From Rubrivivax sp. A210 (GTDB lineage Bacteria; Pseudomonadota; Gammaproteobacteria; Burkholderiales; Burkholderiaceae_C), in contig NZ_CAJGBN010000071.1 of NCBI RefSeq assembly GCF_904426505.1, forward strand, positions 62,001 to 126,000: a DNA stretch of 64,000 nucleotides. The letters are read 5' to 3'. Under the pieces are notes generated by a model. The model was not told the DNA's origin, ran no database searches, and saw only the letters and a list, made by a program, of their open reading frames with translations. The first letter of the stretch is position 1. Every line of letters begins with the position of its first letter. Below are positions 33,593-42,423 of this stretch, in pieces. Both the position numbers and the translations under genes were made by a program.

Positions 33593-34999
33593 CTAGCGGG
33601 CTGTGCCGCCCAGCCATTCAGCCACCGCCCGCGCGCCCTCCTGGCCGTTGCGGATGCAGTCTCCCACCGCAACCCCGCCCTTCCAGTTGGCGACGAAAAA
33701 CAGGCCGGGCAGCGCCTGCGCCGCCGCGGTGGCGCGCGCAACCCGGCCCAGATGGCCCAGCGTGTACTGCGGGATGGCGCGCGGCCAACGCGTCACCACC
33801 TGCCAGCGCGGCGCGGCGCCGGCGCCCAGCAGGGCCTGGTGCTCGACCCAGGCGATGTCCGCAATGGCGGCCTCGTCCAGCGCCGGCAACTCGGGCTGGC
33901 GCCGTCCGCCGATGAAACTGGTGAGCAGCACCTCGCCGGCCGCCGCGCGGCCCTCGAACATGCTGCTGGAAAACAGCACGCCCAGCACGCGGCGGCCCTC
34001 GCGGCGCGGCACCAGGCAGCCGAAGCCATCGAGCGGATGCGCCACATCCGCACGCGCATAGACGCTGGCGACCGTGGCCACCGGCGCATAGGCGATCTCC
34101 TGCAAGGCAGCCGCGGCGTCGGCCGCGTGCTCGCGCAGCAGCGTGGCCGTGACATCGGCGGGCGTGGCCAGCACCAGGGCGCGGGTGCGCCAGCGCAGCG
34201 CCTCGCCGGCGCGCTGGGCGTCGACCGTGAAGACGCCGTCGCCGCCCCGCGCGATGCGCGTGACCCGGGTCTCCAGCGCCAGCGGGCCCACGGTGGCGGC
34301 CAGGGCGTCGGTCAGCACCTGCATGCCGCCGGCGAAGGAAAAGCTCTTGGCGGTGTTCTTGGCCGTCTCCTTGGCCCGCCGCCGCTCGGCGCCGCCGAGG
34401 ATCTGGCCGCGGATCAGGCTGCCCCAGCGCTGCTCCAGCGCCTGCAGCTTGGGGAAGGCCGCCTGCACCGAGATCTGCTCTGGGTCACCGGCATAGATGC
34501 CGGCAACGAAGGGGTCGATGGCGTAGTCCAGGAACTCCGGCCCGAGGCGGCGGCGCACGAAGGCGGCGATGGTTTCCTCGCGTGCCGGATCGCCGCGCGC
34601 AACGAAGGGCTCGCGCAGCAGCCCCAGCTTGGCGCCGGCCGAGAACAGCGGCGTGCGCAAAAAGGCGCCCGGCGACATCGGCAGCGCATGCAGGGCGCCG
34701 CCGCGCACCACATAGCGCTTGGCCGCCGCCTCGCTGGCAAAGCGCATCTGCCCCTGCAGGCCCAGGGCCTCGACCATCTCGCCGATCAGCGGCGTGGTGT
34801 CGAGCGCGCTGTTGGGCCCGCGCTCGTAGAGCGCGCCCCCCCTTGCAACGCTGGTGATGACGCCGCCGGCGCGCGGCTCGGCCTCGAGCACCTGCACGCG
34901 CAGGCCGGCGCGGCGCAGGCCCTGGGCGGTAGACAGGCCGGAAATGCCGGCGCCGACGACGAGGGCGTCGAGCAGATCGGGGGTGGCGGCTGCGGTCAT
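33593..34999 (-). CDS. hemG: protoporphyrinogen oxidase (HemY type)
   Basis: 468 residues. FAD-dependent oxidation of protoporphyrinogen IX, penultimate haem step. N-terminal dinucleotide motif DALVVGAGISGLSTAQGLRR; substrate region and C-terminal FAD motif GLFFVANWKGGVAVGDCIRNG are family-typical. This is the oxygen-dependent class by homology. It lies between the TPR gene and fnr on the same strand; supply of haem for the 8-haem and 11-haem cytochromes may explain its presence. Confidence 0.92.
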   Translation of the reverse strand: MTAAATPDLLDALVVGAGISGLSTAQGLRRAGLRVQVLEAEPRAGGVITSVARGGALYERGPNSALDTTPLIGEMVEALGLQGQMRFASEAAAKRYVVRGGALHALPMSPGAFLRTPLFSAGAKLGLLREPFVARGDPAREETIAAFVRRRLGPEFLDYAIDPFVAGIYAGDPEQISVQAAFPKLQALEQRWGSLIRGQILGGAERRRAKETAKNTAKSFSFAGGMQVLTDALAATVGPLALETRVTRIARGGDGVFTVDAQRAGEALRWRTRALVLATPADVTATLLREHAADAAAALQEIAYAPVATVASVYARADVAHPLDGFGCLVPRREGRRVLGVLFSSSMFEGRAAAGEVLLTSFIGGRRQPELPALDEAAIADIAWVEHQALLGAGAAPRWQVVTRWPRAIPQYTLGHLGRVARATAAAQALPGLFFVANWKGGVAVGDCIRNGQEGARAVAEWLGGTAR

Positions 35000-35044
35000 G
35001 GGCGGGATGGCGTCGAGGGTGGGCCATCACGGCCGGCGCGGCGC

Positions 35045-35674
35045 TCAGCGGGGCGGCGGCAGGGCCAGCCGGGCGCGTTGCTCGGCGCGCACGATGGCGG
35101 CTGAGAGTTCGGTGTGTCGAGTATCGCCGGGCGCAAGCCGGGCCCGCAGGCGCCGCCAGTGCGTCGCCGCACCGGCGAAGTCGCCCGCCTCCCAGGCGGC
35201 GCTGCCGGCCAGGTCCAGCGCCTGCGGATGGTCGGCGTCCAGACCCAGAGCGCGGGCGATCAGCGCCGTCGGCTCGCCGGCCAGGCGGCCACCCTGGGCC
35301 AGGCCCAGGGCCTCGGCCAGTTCGACCCAGACGCCGGCATCGCGTGCCACCTTGGGCGCCATCTCCAGCGCCTGGCGGTAGCCGGCCACGGCGAGATCGA
35401 AGCGCTCGGCGCGCAGGTCCATGCGCGCCTTCAGCACGCGGGCGCGGGCGTCACGGGGATAGCGCGCGATCTGCTGCGCCAGCGCTTCGTAGCGGGTATC
35501 GGCGGCTGAATCGGCCGCCAGCGGCGGCAGCTCGGCCTCGGCGGCCGGGGCCAGGGCGCGCCAGCCCAACCAGGCGGCCAGCGCCAGCGCACCGGCCAGC
35601 GCGGGCAGCCCCCAGCGCCGCGGCAGGCGCCAGCGCCGACCCTCAGCCTGCATCGCCATGCGGGCCGCTGCCAT
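35045..35674 (-). CDS. TPR protein, NrfG/CcmI-like cytochrome c assembly factor
   Basis: 209 residues from the ATG at 35674 (a GTG one codon earlier is possible). An N-terminal anchor (GLPALAGALALAAWLGW) is followed by about four TPR-like repeats (RYEALAQQIARYPRDARARVLKARMDLRAERFDLA...). This matches NrfG and the TPR half of CcmI/CycH, which present apocytochrome to the haem lyase. It begins nine bases after the octaheme reductase stop, a position matching nrfG in nrf operons. Confidence 0.8.
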   Translation of the reverse strand: MAAARMAMQAEGRRWRLPRRWGLPALAGALALAAWLGWRALAPAAEAELPPLAADSAADTRYEALAQQIARYPRDARARVLKARMDLRAERFDLAVAGYRQALEMAPKVARDAGVWVELAEALGLAQGGRLAGEPTALIARALGLDADHPQALDLAGSAAWEAGDFAGAATHWRRLRARLAPGDTRHTELSAAIVRAEQRARLALPPPR

Positions 35675-35683
35675 CACGGCGCC

Positions 35684-37375
35684 TCAGCGTGCCGCCGGGG
35701 CCGATGCCGGCGTGGCCGCGGCCACCGGCCTGCCGAGCCCGCGCCTGGCCGCCATCGCCTCGTCGAGCAGCTTGATGCCGCCCTGCGAGATGACCATGCC
35801 CTTGTTGATGGACTCCATCGCGAGGTCGGGGTTGTGGAAGTGGCTGCCGTTGGAAGCGGTCCAGTACTCCCAGTGCACATGGGCCTCGTAGTGGCGGCCG
35901 CGCGCATCGTCGAGAACGGCCTTGTCGACACCCAGGTTCTGCGCCTCCTCGAACTTGTCGACGAAGCGGGTGAGCCAGAACTCGGCCTTGCGCAGCTTGC
36001 CCTGGTACTTGTTCTTCATCGAATCGATGGTGTAGATGGCCTGCTTCTCGGTCCACACCTTGTGGCAGCCCAGGCAGGCTTCCTTGACATAGTTCTTGGG
36101 GCTGGTCTGCCAGTGCGAGGTGTAGGTCTTGCCGGTCTTGGCATCCTTCATCTTGGGCATGTGGCAGCCGCTGCACTCGACGCCTTCCTTGTCGTGGCGG
36201 CTGTTGTAGTAGGTCTCGGTGTCGGGGTGCTGGGCCTTCCAGAGGCCGGCGCCGGTGATGCCGTGCTTGAAGTCGCGGAAGCGCAGGTCGGTGTAGTGCT
36301 TGGCGATGCCGTTCACGTCCTTGAAGGGGAAGTGATTGGTGCGCGGGTCGTCCATGCCGATGGGCTTGCCGGTGACCGGGTCGGTGCCGGGGTTGCAGTT
36401 GTATTCCACATGGCACTGGCCGCATTGCAGCTTGGTGTCGTAGCGGCTGAGCATGGCGATCTTGCGCGTGTAGCCGCGCTCGCCAAAGTCGCGCACGTCG
36501 ATCTTGGCGCCCTTGGGGTCGGCGTGCCAGAGCGTGTCCTTCTCGGGCCGCGTGAGCGCCTGGATGAGGCCGTCGCGGATGATGCGCGGCTTCGCGTTGT
36601 GCGGGTCGTGGCAGAAGATGCAGTTCATCGAGTGGTTCACGTCCTTGATGAACTCGTTCACCTTGGACAGCCGGCTCCACTTGGCCTTGGGCTCGGCATC
36701 GCCCAGGTAGGCCCAGTCGAGGATGTGGTCGGCCGTCTTGCACGACATGCACACCGGGTTGGCCGCCGCCGCCGTGCCCGGCTTGAAGACCTTGTGCGGC
36801 TCGCCCGGGTACTGGTCGACCAGCACGTCCCAGATCTTGAAGTCGCCACCGGCGCGTGCCAGGCCTTCGCGGCCCTGCTTGTTGACGAAGCGGCCGCCGA
36901 AGGCGCGGTCGACCACCAACTGGTCGTAGAGCATGAAGGCGTGCGATCGGGGCTCGTTATGCTCTCGCGTGAAGCCGTGCGGCATCATCAGCTTGTCGAA
37001 GGCCGGGTCGGGCGAGGGCCCGGTGGCCAGCACCTTCTCCTTCTGCGCCGTCTTCTCGAAGTTCATCGCGTAAAGCGTGCGGTACTGGTTCTGGTGGCAG
37101 CTGCCGCAGGTGCCCGAGTCGGTCTTGGTGACCGGCCGGCCCTTGCCCTTGGCGCCGTGCGCCGCCAGGCCCTCGTGGCAGCTGTGGCAGGCCACAGTCT
37201 TGTGCTGGCCGGCTGCGTGGAACTCCTTGACCTCCTTGTGGCAGTCGTAGCAGTCGGCCACGTCATAGCCCGGCGTCTTGGGCTTGCCCTGGGCCTGGGC
37301 ATCGCCCCAGGCCAGCGTGAGCAGCAGCGCGCAGAGCGCGGCAAGGGGAAACTGCAGGAACCTGGCCAAGGACAT
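35684..37375 (-). CDS. octaheme ammonia-forming cytochrome c nitrite reductase
   Basis: 563 residues with signal peptide (residues 1-29, LTLAWGDAQAQ). Eight haem sites: CYDCH 42, CHSCH 63, CGSCH 90, CMSCK 209, CIFCH 252, CGQCH 318, CSGCH 401, CLGCH 434. The single CXXCK supplies the lysine-ligated catalytic haem of the NrfA superfamily. CGQCHVEY and AQHPDTE carry the catalytic Tyr325 and His383. Tyr325-Asn-Cys327 matches the Tyr-x-Cys thioether pair of the octaheme enzyme of Thioalkalivibrio. Six-electron reduction of nitrite to ammonium in the periplasm is expected. RBS GGAG lies before ATG 37375. Confidence 0.93.
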   Translation of the reverse strand: MSLARFLQFPLAALCALLLTLAWGDAQAQGKPKTPGYDVADCYDCHKEVKEFHAAGQHKTVACHSCHEGLAAHGAKGKGRPVTKTDSGTCGSCHQNQYRTLYAMNFEKTAQKEKVLATGPSPDPAFDKLMMPHGFTREHNEPRSHAFMLYDQLVVDRAFGGRFVNKQGREGLARAGGDFKIWDVLVDQYPGEPHKVFKPGTAAAANPVCMSCKTADHILDWAYLGDAEPKAKWSRLSKVNEFIKDVNHSMNCIFCHDPHNAKPRIIRDGLIQALTRPEKDTLWHADPKGAKIDVRDFGERGYTRKIAMLSRYDTKLQCGQCHVEYNCNPGTDPVTGKPIGMDDPRTNHFPFKDVNGIAKHYTDLRFRDFKHGITGAGLWKAQHPDTETYYNSRHDKEGVECSGCHMPKMKDAKTGKTYTSHWQTSPKNYVKEACLGCHKVWTEKQAIYTIDSMKNKYQGKLRKAEFWLTRFVDKFEEAQNLGVDKAVLDDARGRHYEAHVHWEYWTASNGSHFHNPDLAMESINKGMVISQGGIKLLDEAMAARRGLGRPVAAATPASAPAAR

Positions 37376-37460
37376 GGTCCTCTCCTCGTGATCCGTGAAG
37401 GATGAGAAGACCATGCTGGCACCGCAAAGATGCATGAACAAGGCCACTTCTGCGCCGGCC

Positions 37461-37474
37461 TTGTTCCAGATCAA
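37461..37474 (-). promoter_or_regulatory. Fnr-type box upstream of the octaheme reductase
   Basis: TTGATCTGGAACAA on the minus strand (TTGTTCCAGATCAA on plus): one half-site perfect, the other with one mismatch. It lies about 86-99 bases before the reductase ATG and overlaps the stop codon of the upstream HdrD-like gene. Confidence 0.6.
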
Positions 37475-39483
37475 GCCGGCTGCGTCAGCGCCTCGGCCAC
37501 CAGCTCGGCGATGTCGCGCGTGGGCGGCGCCACGTCGGGCCGCGCGGCGGCCAGGCCGTCGCCCATCATCACGGCGCAATAGGGGCAGGCCGTGGCCACC
37601 ACCTCGGGGGCCTGGGCCAGGGCCTGCTCGGCGCGGGCGACGTTGATGCGCGTGCCTGTCGTCTCTTCCATCCACATGCGGCCGCCGCCGGCACCGCAGC
37701 ACATGGACTTTTCGCGCGCCAACACAAACTCCAGCGGCGGCGTACCGCCCGCCAGGCGCGCCAGCACTTCACGCGGCGCGTCGAACTCGCCGTTGTGGCG
37801 TCCCAGGTAGCAGGGGTCGTGGAAGACCACGCGCTGGGGGCTGGGCTGCAGCTTCACTCGGCCCTGGCGCATCAGTTCGGCAATCAGCGCCGTGTGGTGT
37901 ACCACCTCGTAGTGGCCGCCAAACTCGGGGTATTCGTTGCGCAGGCTGTTCAGCGCATGGGGGTCGCAGGTGACGATGCGCTTCACGCCCATCTCGGTGA
38001 GCGTCGCCACCAGGCCGGTGGCGAGCTGCTGGAACAGCATCTCGTTGCCGACACGGCGCGCGCATTCGCCGGTGGAGCCTTCGCGCGCACCCAGGATGCC
38101 GAAGCGCACGCCGGCATGCTGGAGCACGCTGACAAAGGCGCGCGCAATCTTTTGGCCGCGCGGGTCGTAGGACATCGCCGAGCCCACGTAGAACAGCAGC
38201 TCCAGCCCCTCCATGTCGGCCGCGCTGCGCACCACGGGCACACCCAGCTCGCGCGCCCAGTCGCCGCGCTGATCGGACGCCAGGCCCCAGGCATTGCCCT
38301 GCGATTCCCAGGCCTCGAAGACCTTCTTCAGCTCGTGCGGAAACTCGCCGACGATCATCACCTGGTGCTGGCGCATGCGGAAGAACTTGTCCAGGTGCTC
38401 CAGCTCGATGGGGCAGGCGGCCTCGCAATAACCGCAGCTGGTGCAGGCCCACAACGTCTCTTCGCCGATCACCGGGCCCACCAGGGCCGGCAGCTTGGAT
38501 TCGGGGTCGCCGGCGACGATCAGTTCGCCCTGCTCCAGCAGGTGGTGCTTGACGCTGTCGTGTACCTTCTTCAGCGACAGCGGCTTGCCGGTCAGATGGG
38601 TGGGGCAGGCGTCCTTGCAGCGGCCGCATTCGGTGCAGGTGAAGGCGTCCAGGCCTTCCTTCCACGTCAGGTCGCGCACGGTGCGCACGCCCGCCTTCAT
38701 GTCGGCTTCGTCGGTGGCCTCCATCAGCTTGGCTATGTCGACCGAGGGCACGCGGTGGGCCGGCCGGCCGCGGCGGAAGAAGAGCACCGGCAGCGCGGTG
38801 ACGATGTGGAAGTGCTCGCCTGCCGGCAGCAGCACCAGGAAGGCGAACACCACCGCCATCTGCAACCAGTACGACAGGTGGTAGCCCACGGCCTGGGCCG
38901 GCGCACTCAAGCCCGCCGCAGCCTGGGCCAGCGCGCCGCCGATGAAGGCAAAGCCCTGCTCGTGCGCCACCGAGGCGTGCAGCGGCGAGAGGCGGGCGAA
39001 GCGGAAGGCATCGAAGGCGAAGTCGGTGACCATGATGGTGAGGATCAGGCCCAGCACCAGGATGGCCTCGCGGTTGGGCTCCAGCCGCGGCGGGCGCAGC
39101 ACGAAGCGGCGCCAGAAGGCGTAGAGCACGGCGGCGGTGACGGCCAGCTCGACACCGTCCTTGAAGGCCGCGAAGGGCCCGCCAAAGGCATCGGGAAACG
39201 ACGCCGGCTCGAAATAGCCGATGGCGATGAGCTGCAGCTTGCGCAGCAGCAGCGAGCAGAAGCCGAGGAAGATCACCGCGTGCATCAGCCCCGGCCGCCA
39301 TTCGCGCCTCAGCATGCGCTGCTGCAGCAGGCCGTTGACGAGCACGCTGAGTGCGCGCTCGCCGGCGTCGGCCCAGCGCACATCGGGGGCCAGGGCGATG
39401 ACGATGCGCAGCTTGCGCCAGGCCAGCCAGCCAAAGCCGGCAAAGCCCAGCAGCATCAGCAGCGTGATTCCGACGGGGCTCAT
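37471..39483 (-). CDS. membrane HdrD-like Fe-S oxidoreductase
   Basis: 670 residues from the ATG at 39483. An N-terminal NarI-like membrane domain (about 1-235, roughly six segments with His residues able to bind b haem) is fused to two 4Fe-4S motifs (CTECGRCKDACP, CTSCGYCEAACP) and a C-terminal cysteine-rich CCG-type domain (DPCYLGRHNGEFDAP, SMCCGAGGGRMW). The design matches quinone-linked HdrD/GlpC-like proteins. Together with the downstream octaheme reductase (95-base gap) it could pass electrons from quinol, but the partner is inferred. Confidence 0.82.
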   Translation of the reverse strand: MSPVGITLLMLLGFAGFGWLAWRKLRIVIALAPDVRWADAGERALSVLVNGLLQQRMLRREWRPGLMHAVIFLGFCSLLLRKLQLIAIGYFEPASFPDAFGGPFAAFKDGVELAVTAAVLYAFWRRFVLRPPRLEPNREAILVLGLILTIMVTDFAFDAFRFARLSPLHASVAHEQGFAFIGGALAQAAAGLSAPAQAVGYHLSYWLQMAVVFAFLVLLPAGEHFHIVTALPVLFFRRGRPAHRVPSVDIAKLMEATDEADMKAGVRTVRDLTWKEGLDAFTCTECGRCKDACPTHLTGKPLSLKKVHDSVKHHLLEQGELIVAGDPESKLPALVGPVIGEETLWACTSCGYCEAACPIELEHLDKFFRMRQHQVMIVGEFPHELKKVFEAWESQGNAWGLASDQRGDWARELGVPVVRSAADMEGLELLFYVGSAMSYDPRGQKIARAFVSVLQHAGVRFGILGAREGSTGECARRVGNEMLFQQLATGLVATLTEMGVKRIVTCDPHALNSLRNEYPEFGGHYEVVHHTALIAELMRQGRVKLQPSPQRVVFHDPCYLGRHNGEFDAPREVLARLAGGTPPLEFVLAREKSMCCGAGGGRMWMEETTGTRINVARAEQALAQAPEVVATACPYCAVMMGDGLAAARPDVAPPTRDIAELVAEALTQPA

Positions 39484-39579
39484 CGCATCCTTTCCGTCCG
39501 GCCTGGCACAGGCATGCACAGCAGGGGTGCGCCACGCGTCGGTCGGGGCTCACTCTAGGAAGCGGCGGGCCGGGCCCGT

Positions 39580-39593
39580 CTGATCCAGGTCAA
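39580..39593. promoter_or_regulatory. Fnr-type box between the HdrD-like gene and menA
   Basis: CTGAT-CCAG-GTCAA on plus (TTGAC-CTGG-ATCAG on minus), one mismatch to TTGAY-N4-RTCAA. It is about 97-110 bases before the HdrD-like start and about 130 before menA, so it could serve either or both of these divergent genes. The remaining 238-base gap shows no other clear signal. Confidence 0.6.
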
Positions 39594-39721
39594 GCAAGCC
39601 CCACAGGCCCCGCCCACCCGCCGGGAGCGGGGGCCTCACTTCAGCCGGCGCTGGTTAGACTCCGCGCCAGACGCACCACGCAAGCCCTTTGGGGCGGCGC
39701 CCGGGTGCAGGAGGTGGATGG

Positions 39722-40648
39722 ATGCAGATCGAGGAACGCGCTGCCATTGCGGGTGACCGCCGGCTTTCGGCCTGGCGGGCCTGGGTCATTGCCGCGCGCC
39801 CGCATACCTTGTCGATCAGCATCAATCCGGTGCTGGTGGGCTGTTCGCTGGCCTGGGTCGAGACCGGCCGCATCGACTGGGCGGTGATGCTGCTGGCCAT
39901 GCTGGGCGCGCTGCTGCTGCAGACCGGCACCAACCTCGACAACGACGTGAGCGATTTCGAGCGCGGTACCGACCGCGCCGGCCGCCTGGGCCTGCCGCGC
40001 GCCACCCAGTTGGGCCTGCTCAGCACGGCCCAGGTGCGCACCGCTTCGCGCGCCTGCTTCGTCCTGGCAACGCTGGCCGGCCTGGCCCTGGCCTGGCACG
40101 GCGGCTGGGCCATCCTCTTGCTGGGCGTGCTCTCGGCGCTGGCGGCCATGGCCTATTCCGGCGGGCCGCGGCCCATTTCCTACACGCCCTTCGGCGACGC
40201 CGTGGTGCTGCTCTTCTTCGGCTTCGTCGCCGTCTGCGGCAGCTACTACCTGCAGACCCTGACGCTGAGCCCGGCGGTGTGGGCGGCGGCGGCCATCGTC
40301 GGCCTGCCGGCGTCGGCGGTGCTGGTGGTCAACAACTACCGCGACCTCGACCCCGACCGTCAGGTCGGCAAGATCACGCTCGCGGTGTGCATGGGGCGGG
40401 CCTTCAGCCGCTGGGAGTACGCGCTGCTGATGCTGCTGCCCTATGCGCTGCTGGGCGTGCTGGCCGAGCAGGCGCGCTTCGGCTGGGCGCTCTTGATCCC
40501 GCTCATCACGCTGCCCATGGCCCTGGGCCTGGTGCGCCAGTTCTGGCGCGCCACGCCGGGCCCGGCCTTCAATCCGCTGCTGGCGCGCACGGCCACCTTC
40601 CAGGTCATGCTGTCGCTGGTGCTTTGCGTCGCCATCCTCCTGTCCTGA
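39722..40648 (+). CDS. menA: 1,4-dihydroxy-2-naphthoate prenyltransferase (MenA-like)
   Basis: 308 residues with eight to nine membrane helices. UbiA-superfamily aspartate motifs: NLDNDVSDFERGTDR and NNYRDLDPDR. This MenA form attaches the polyprenyl tail to make demethylmenaquinone. ATG at 39722 follows AGGAGG. No other men genes are in the window. Divergent from the HdrD-like gene; a lower-potential menaquinone would suit hydrogen oxidation with nitrite. Confidence 0.88.
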   Translation: MQIEERAAIAGDRRLSAWRAWVIAARPHTLSISINPVLVGCSLAWVETGRIDWAVMLLAMLGALLLQTGTNLDNDVSDFERGTDRAGRLGLPRATQLGLLSTAQVRTASRACFVLATLAGLALAWHGGWAILLLGVLSALAAMAYSGGPRPISYTPFGDAVVLLFFGFVAVCGSYYLQTLTLSPAVWAAAAIVGLPASAVLVVNNYRDLDPDRQVGKITLAVCMGRAFSRWEYALLMLLPYALLGVLAEQARFGWALLIPLITLPMALGLVRQFWRATPGPAFNPLLARTATFQVMLSLVLCVAILLS

Positions 40649-40772
40649 GAAGGCGCGAATGAACCTGCTGCGCGACCCGATCTCGGCCCTGCGCGCATCA
40701 AAGTGCGGGTGTACGGCTGCGGTGCTCGAGCCAAGCTCGGGCCGCTCGCGACGGTTCCTTCACACCTTCTGA
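40649..40772 (+). repeat. dispersed intergenic element, copy B
   Basis: Inverted copy of the element at 44-166. Starts immediately after the menA stop. Its internal hairpin is a perfect 8-bp stem, GCTCGAGC / GCTCGGGC counting one G-T pair, with a CAA loop. Confidence 0.6.
40659..40772 (+). CDS. conserved small ORF (37 codons), copy B
   Basis: Reads MNLLRDPISALRASKCGC, then TAAVLEPSSGRSRRFLHTF. Start lies ten bases after the menA stop, behind GAAGG, and the ORF ends 34 bases before cbiM. Changes against copy A cluster in codons 10-16; both ends are nearly invariant. It could be a leader peptide for the nickel transporter or a menA-coupled small protein. Function unknown. Confidence 0.4.
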   Translation: MNLLRDPISALRASKCGCTAAVLEPSSGRSRRFLHTF

Positions 40773-40806
40773 AGCCGCAGCGGCCACCACCGCCGGAGTG
40801 CCCTGC

Positions 40807-41649
40807 ATGCACATGGCCGACGCCTTGCTGTCACCCGCGGTGGGCTGCACGATGTGGGCGGCCAGCGCCGCCGCCCTGGCCTGGGCCACGCGCCGCCTGA
40901 AAGCGCAGGCCGACGAGGGCCGGCTCAAGACGCAGGCCGACGAGGGCCTGGTGCCGCTGATGGGCGTGCTGGGCGCCTTCATCCTGGCGCTGCAGATGCT
41001 GAACTTCGCGATCCCGGCCACCGGCTCCAGCGGCCATCTGGGTGGCGGGCTGCTGCTGGCCATCCTGGTCGGCCCGGCCGCTGCCCTGGTGGTGATGGCC
41101 TCGGTGCTGGGCATACAGGCGCTCATCTTCGCCGACGGCGGCCTGCTGGCCTGGGGCGCCAACCTTTTCAACCTGGGTGTGCTGCCCTGCCTGCTGGCCT
41201 ACCCGCTGTTGTATCGGCCGCTGGCTGGCGCCGCGCCTTCCGCGCGACGCGCTGGCATTGCCGCGCTGGTGGCGGCCGTCGTGGGCCTGCAACTGGGCGC
41301 GGCCGGCGTGGTGGCCGAGACGGCGCTGTCGGGCGTGGCCGGGCTGCCGTGGCAGACCTTTGCCTGGCTGATGCAACCCATCCATCTGGCCATCGGCATT
41401 GCCGAGGGCCTGGCGACGGCGGCGCTGCTGGCGTTTCTGCGCGCCAACGCACCCGAGTTGCTGCGCCGCACGGACCCCGGCGCCGAGTGGCGCCGGCCGC
41501 TGATGCGGCGCGCAGCACTGGCGGCACTGGTGGCGGGCGGCGTGCTGTCGTGGTTTGCCTCGCCGCTGCCTGACGGGCTGGAGTGGTCGCTGGCGCGCGC
41601 CGGCGCGGCCACGGCGGCGCCGGCACCGAGCCCCGCCACGGCCCCATGA
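40807..41649 (+). CDS. cbiM: nickel/cobalt ECF transporter substrate component (CbiM + PDGLE)
   Basis: 280 residues from the ATG opening MHMADALLSPAVG, the invariant N-terminus whose amine and His bind the metal. About seven membrane segments are followed by a C-terminal extension containing ASPLPDGLEWS, the PDGLE domain that in other systems is the separate accessory subunit. GGAG lies eight bases before the start. First of the cbiMQO operon, and presumably feeds nickel to the hydrogenases. Confidence 0.9.
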   Translation: MHMADALLSPAVGCTMWAASAAALAWATRRLKAQADEGRLKTQADEGLVPLMGVLGAFILALQMLNFAIPATGSSGHLGGGLLLAILVGPAAALVVMASVLGIQALIFADGGLLAWGANLFNLGVLPCLLAYPLLYRPLAGAAPSARRAGIAALVAAVVGLQLGAAGVVAETALSGVAGLPWQTFAWLMQPIHLAIGIAEGLATAALLAFLRANAPELLRRTDPGAEWRRPLMRRAALAALVAGGVLSWFASPLPDGLEWSLARAGAATAAPAPSPATAP

Positions 41650-42413
41650 GGCCGCATGCCGCGGCGCTGGAGCAGCTGCGCGCCCTTGACGGCCTGGCCA
41701 CGCACCGCGGCCCCCAACAAGATGCGCGCGCCCACCTGCTGGTGACGGCGCTCTTCCTGCTGGCCGTGCTCTCTTGCGGCCGTGACCGCGTGGCACCGCT
41801 GCTGCTGCTGGCCGCCTATCCGGCCTGGATGGTGATTCGCTGTGGCCTGCCTTTCGCCCTGCTGGGCCGCGCGCTGCTGCTGGCCCTGCCGCTGCTGCTG
41901 CTGGCCGTGGGCGCGTCACCCTGGCTGGACCGCGCGCCGGCCCGCCTGCCCGGCGGCGCCCAGATCGCCCACGGCTGGCTGGTGCTGGCGGCCACCCTGC
42001 TGCGCGGCGTGCTATCCGTGACAACGGCGCTGACCCTGGTGGCCGCCACCGGCCTGCGCCCACTGTGTGCCGCACTCACGCGCCTGGGCATGCCCGAGCT
42101 GCTGACAGCGCAACTGCTGCTGCTGCACCGCTATGCCTTCGTGATGCTGGACGAGGGCGCGCGCATGCACACGGCCTGGCAGCTGCGCGCCGGTGCCGCA
42201 CGGCGCCCGCCGCTGCGCGTCTGGGCGCCCATGGCTGGCCAGTGGCTGCTGCGCACGCTGGCGCGCGCCGGCCGCATCCATCAGGCCATGCTGGCGCGCG
42301 GCTACGACGGCCGTCTGCACCTGGCCCACGGCAGTCGCTGGCGCGCGGGCGACAGCCTCCATGTCGCCGGCTGGGCCGCGGCCATCGTTGCCGCACGGTG
42401 GCTGGCGGGATGA
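41646..42413 (+). CDS. cbiQ: ECF transporter transmembrane component
   Basis: 255 residues. ATG overlaps the cbiM stop (ATGA). Membrane segments through residues 30-150, and the coupling helix motif AGRIHQAMLARGYDG that docks on the ATPase. Confidence 0.9.
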   Translation: MRPHAAALEQLRALDGLATHRGPQQDARAHLLVTALFLLAVLSCGRDRVAPLLLLAAYPAWMVIRCGLPFALLGRALLLALPLLLLAVGASPWLDRAPARLPGGAQIAHGWLVLAATLLRGVLSVTTALTLVAATGLRPLCAALTRLGMPELLTAQLLLLHRYAFVMLDEGARMHTAWQLRAGAARRPPLRVWAPMAGQWLLRTLARAGRIHQAMLARGYDGRLHLAHGSRWRAGDSLHVAGWAAAIVAARWLAG

Positions 42414-42423
42414 TGGTGGCTTG

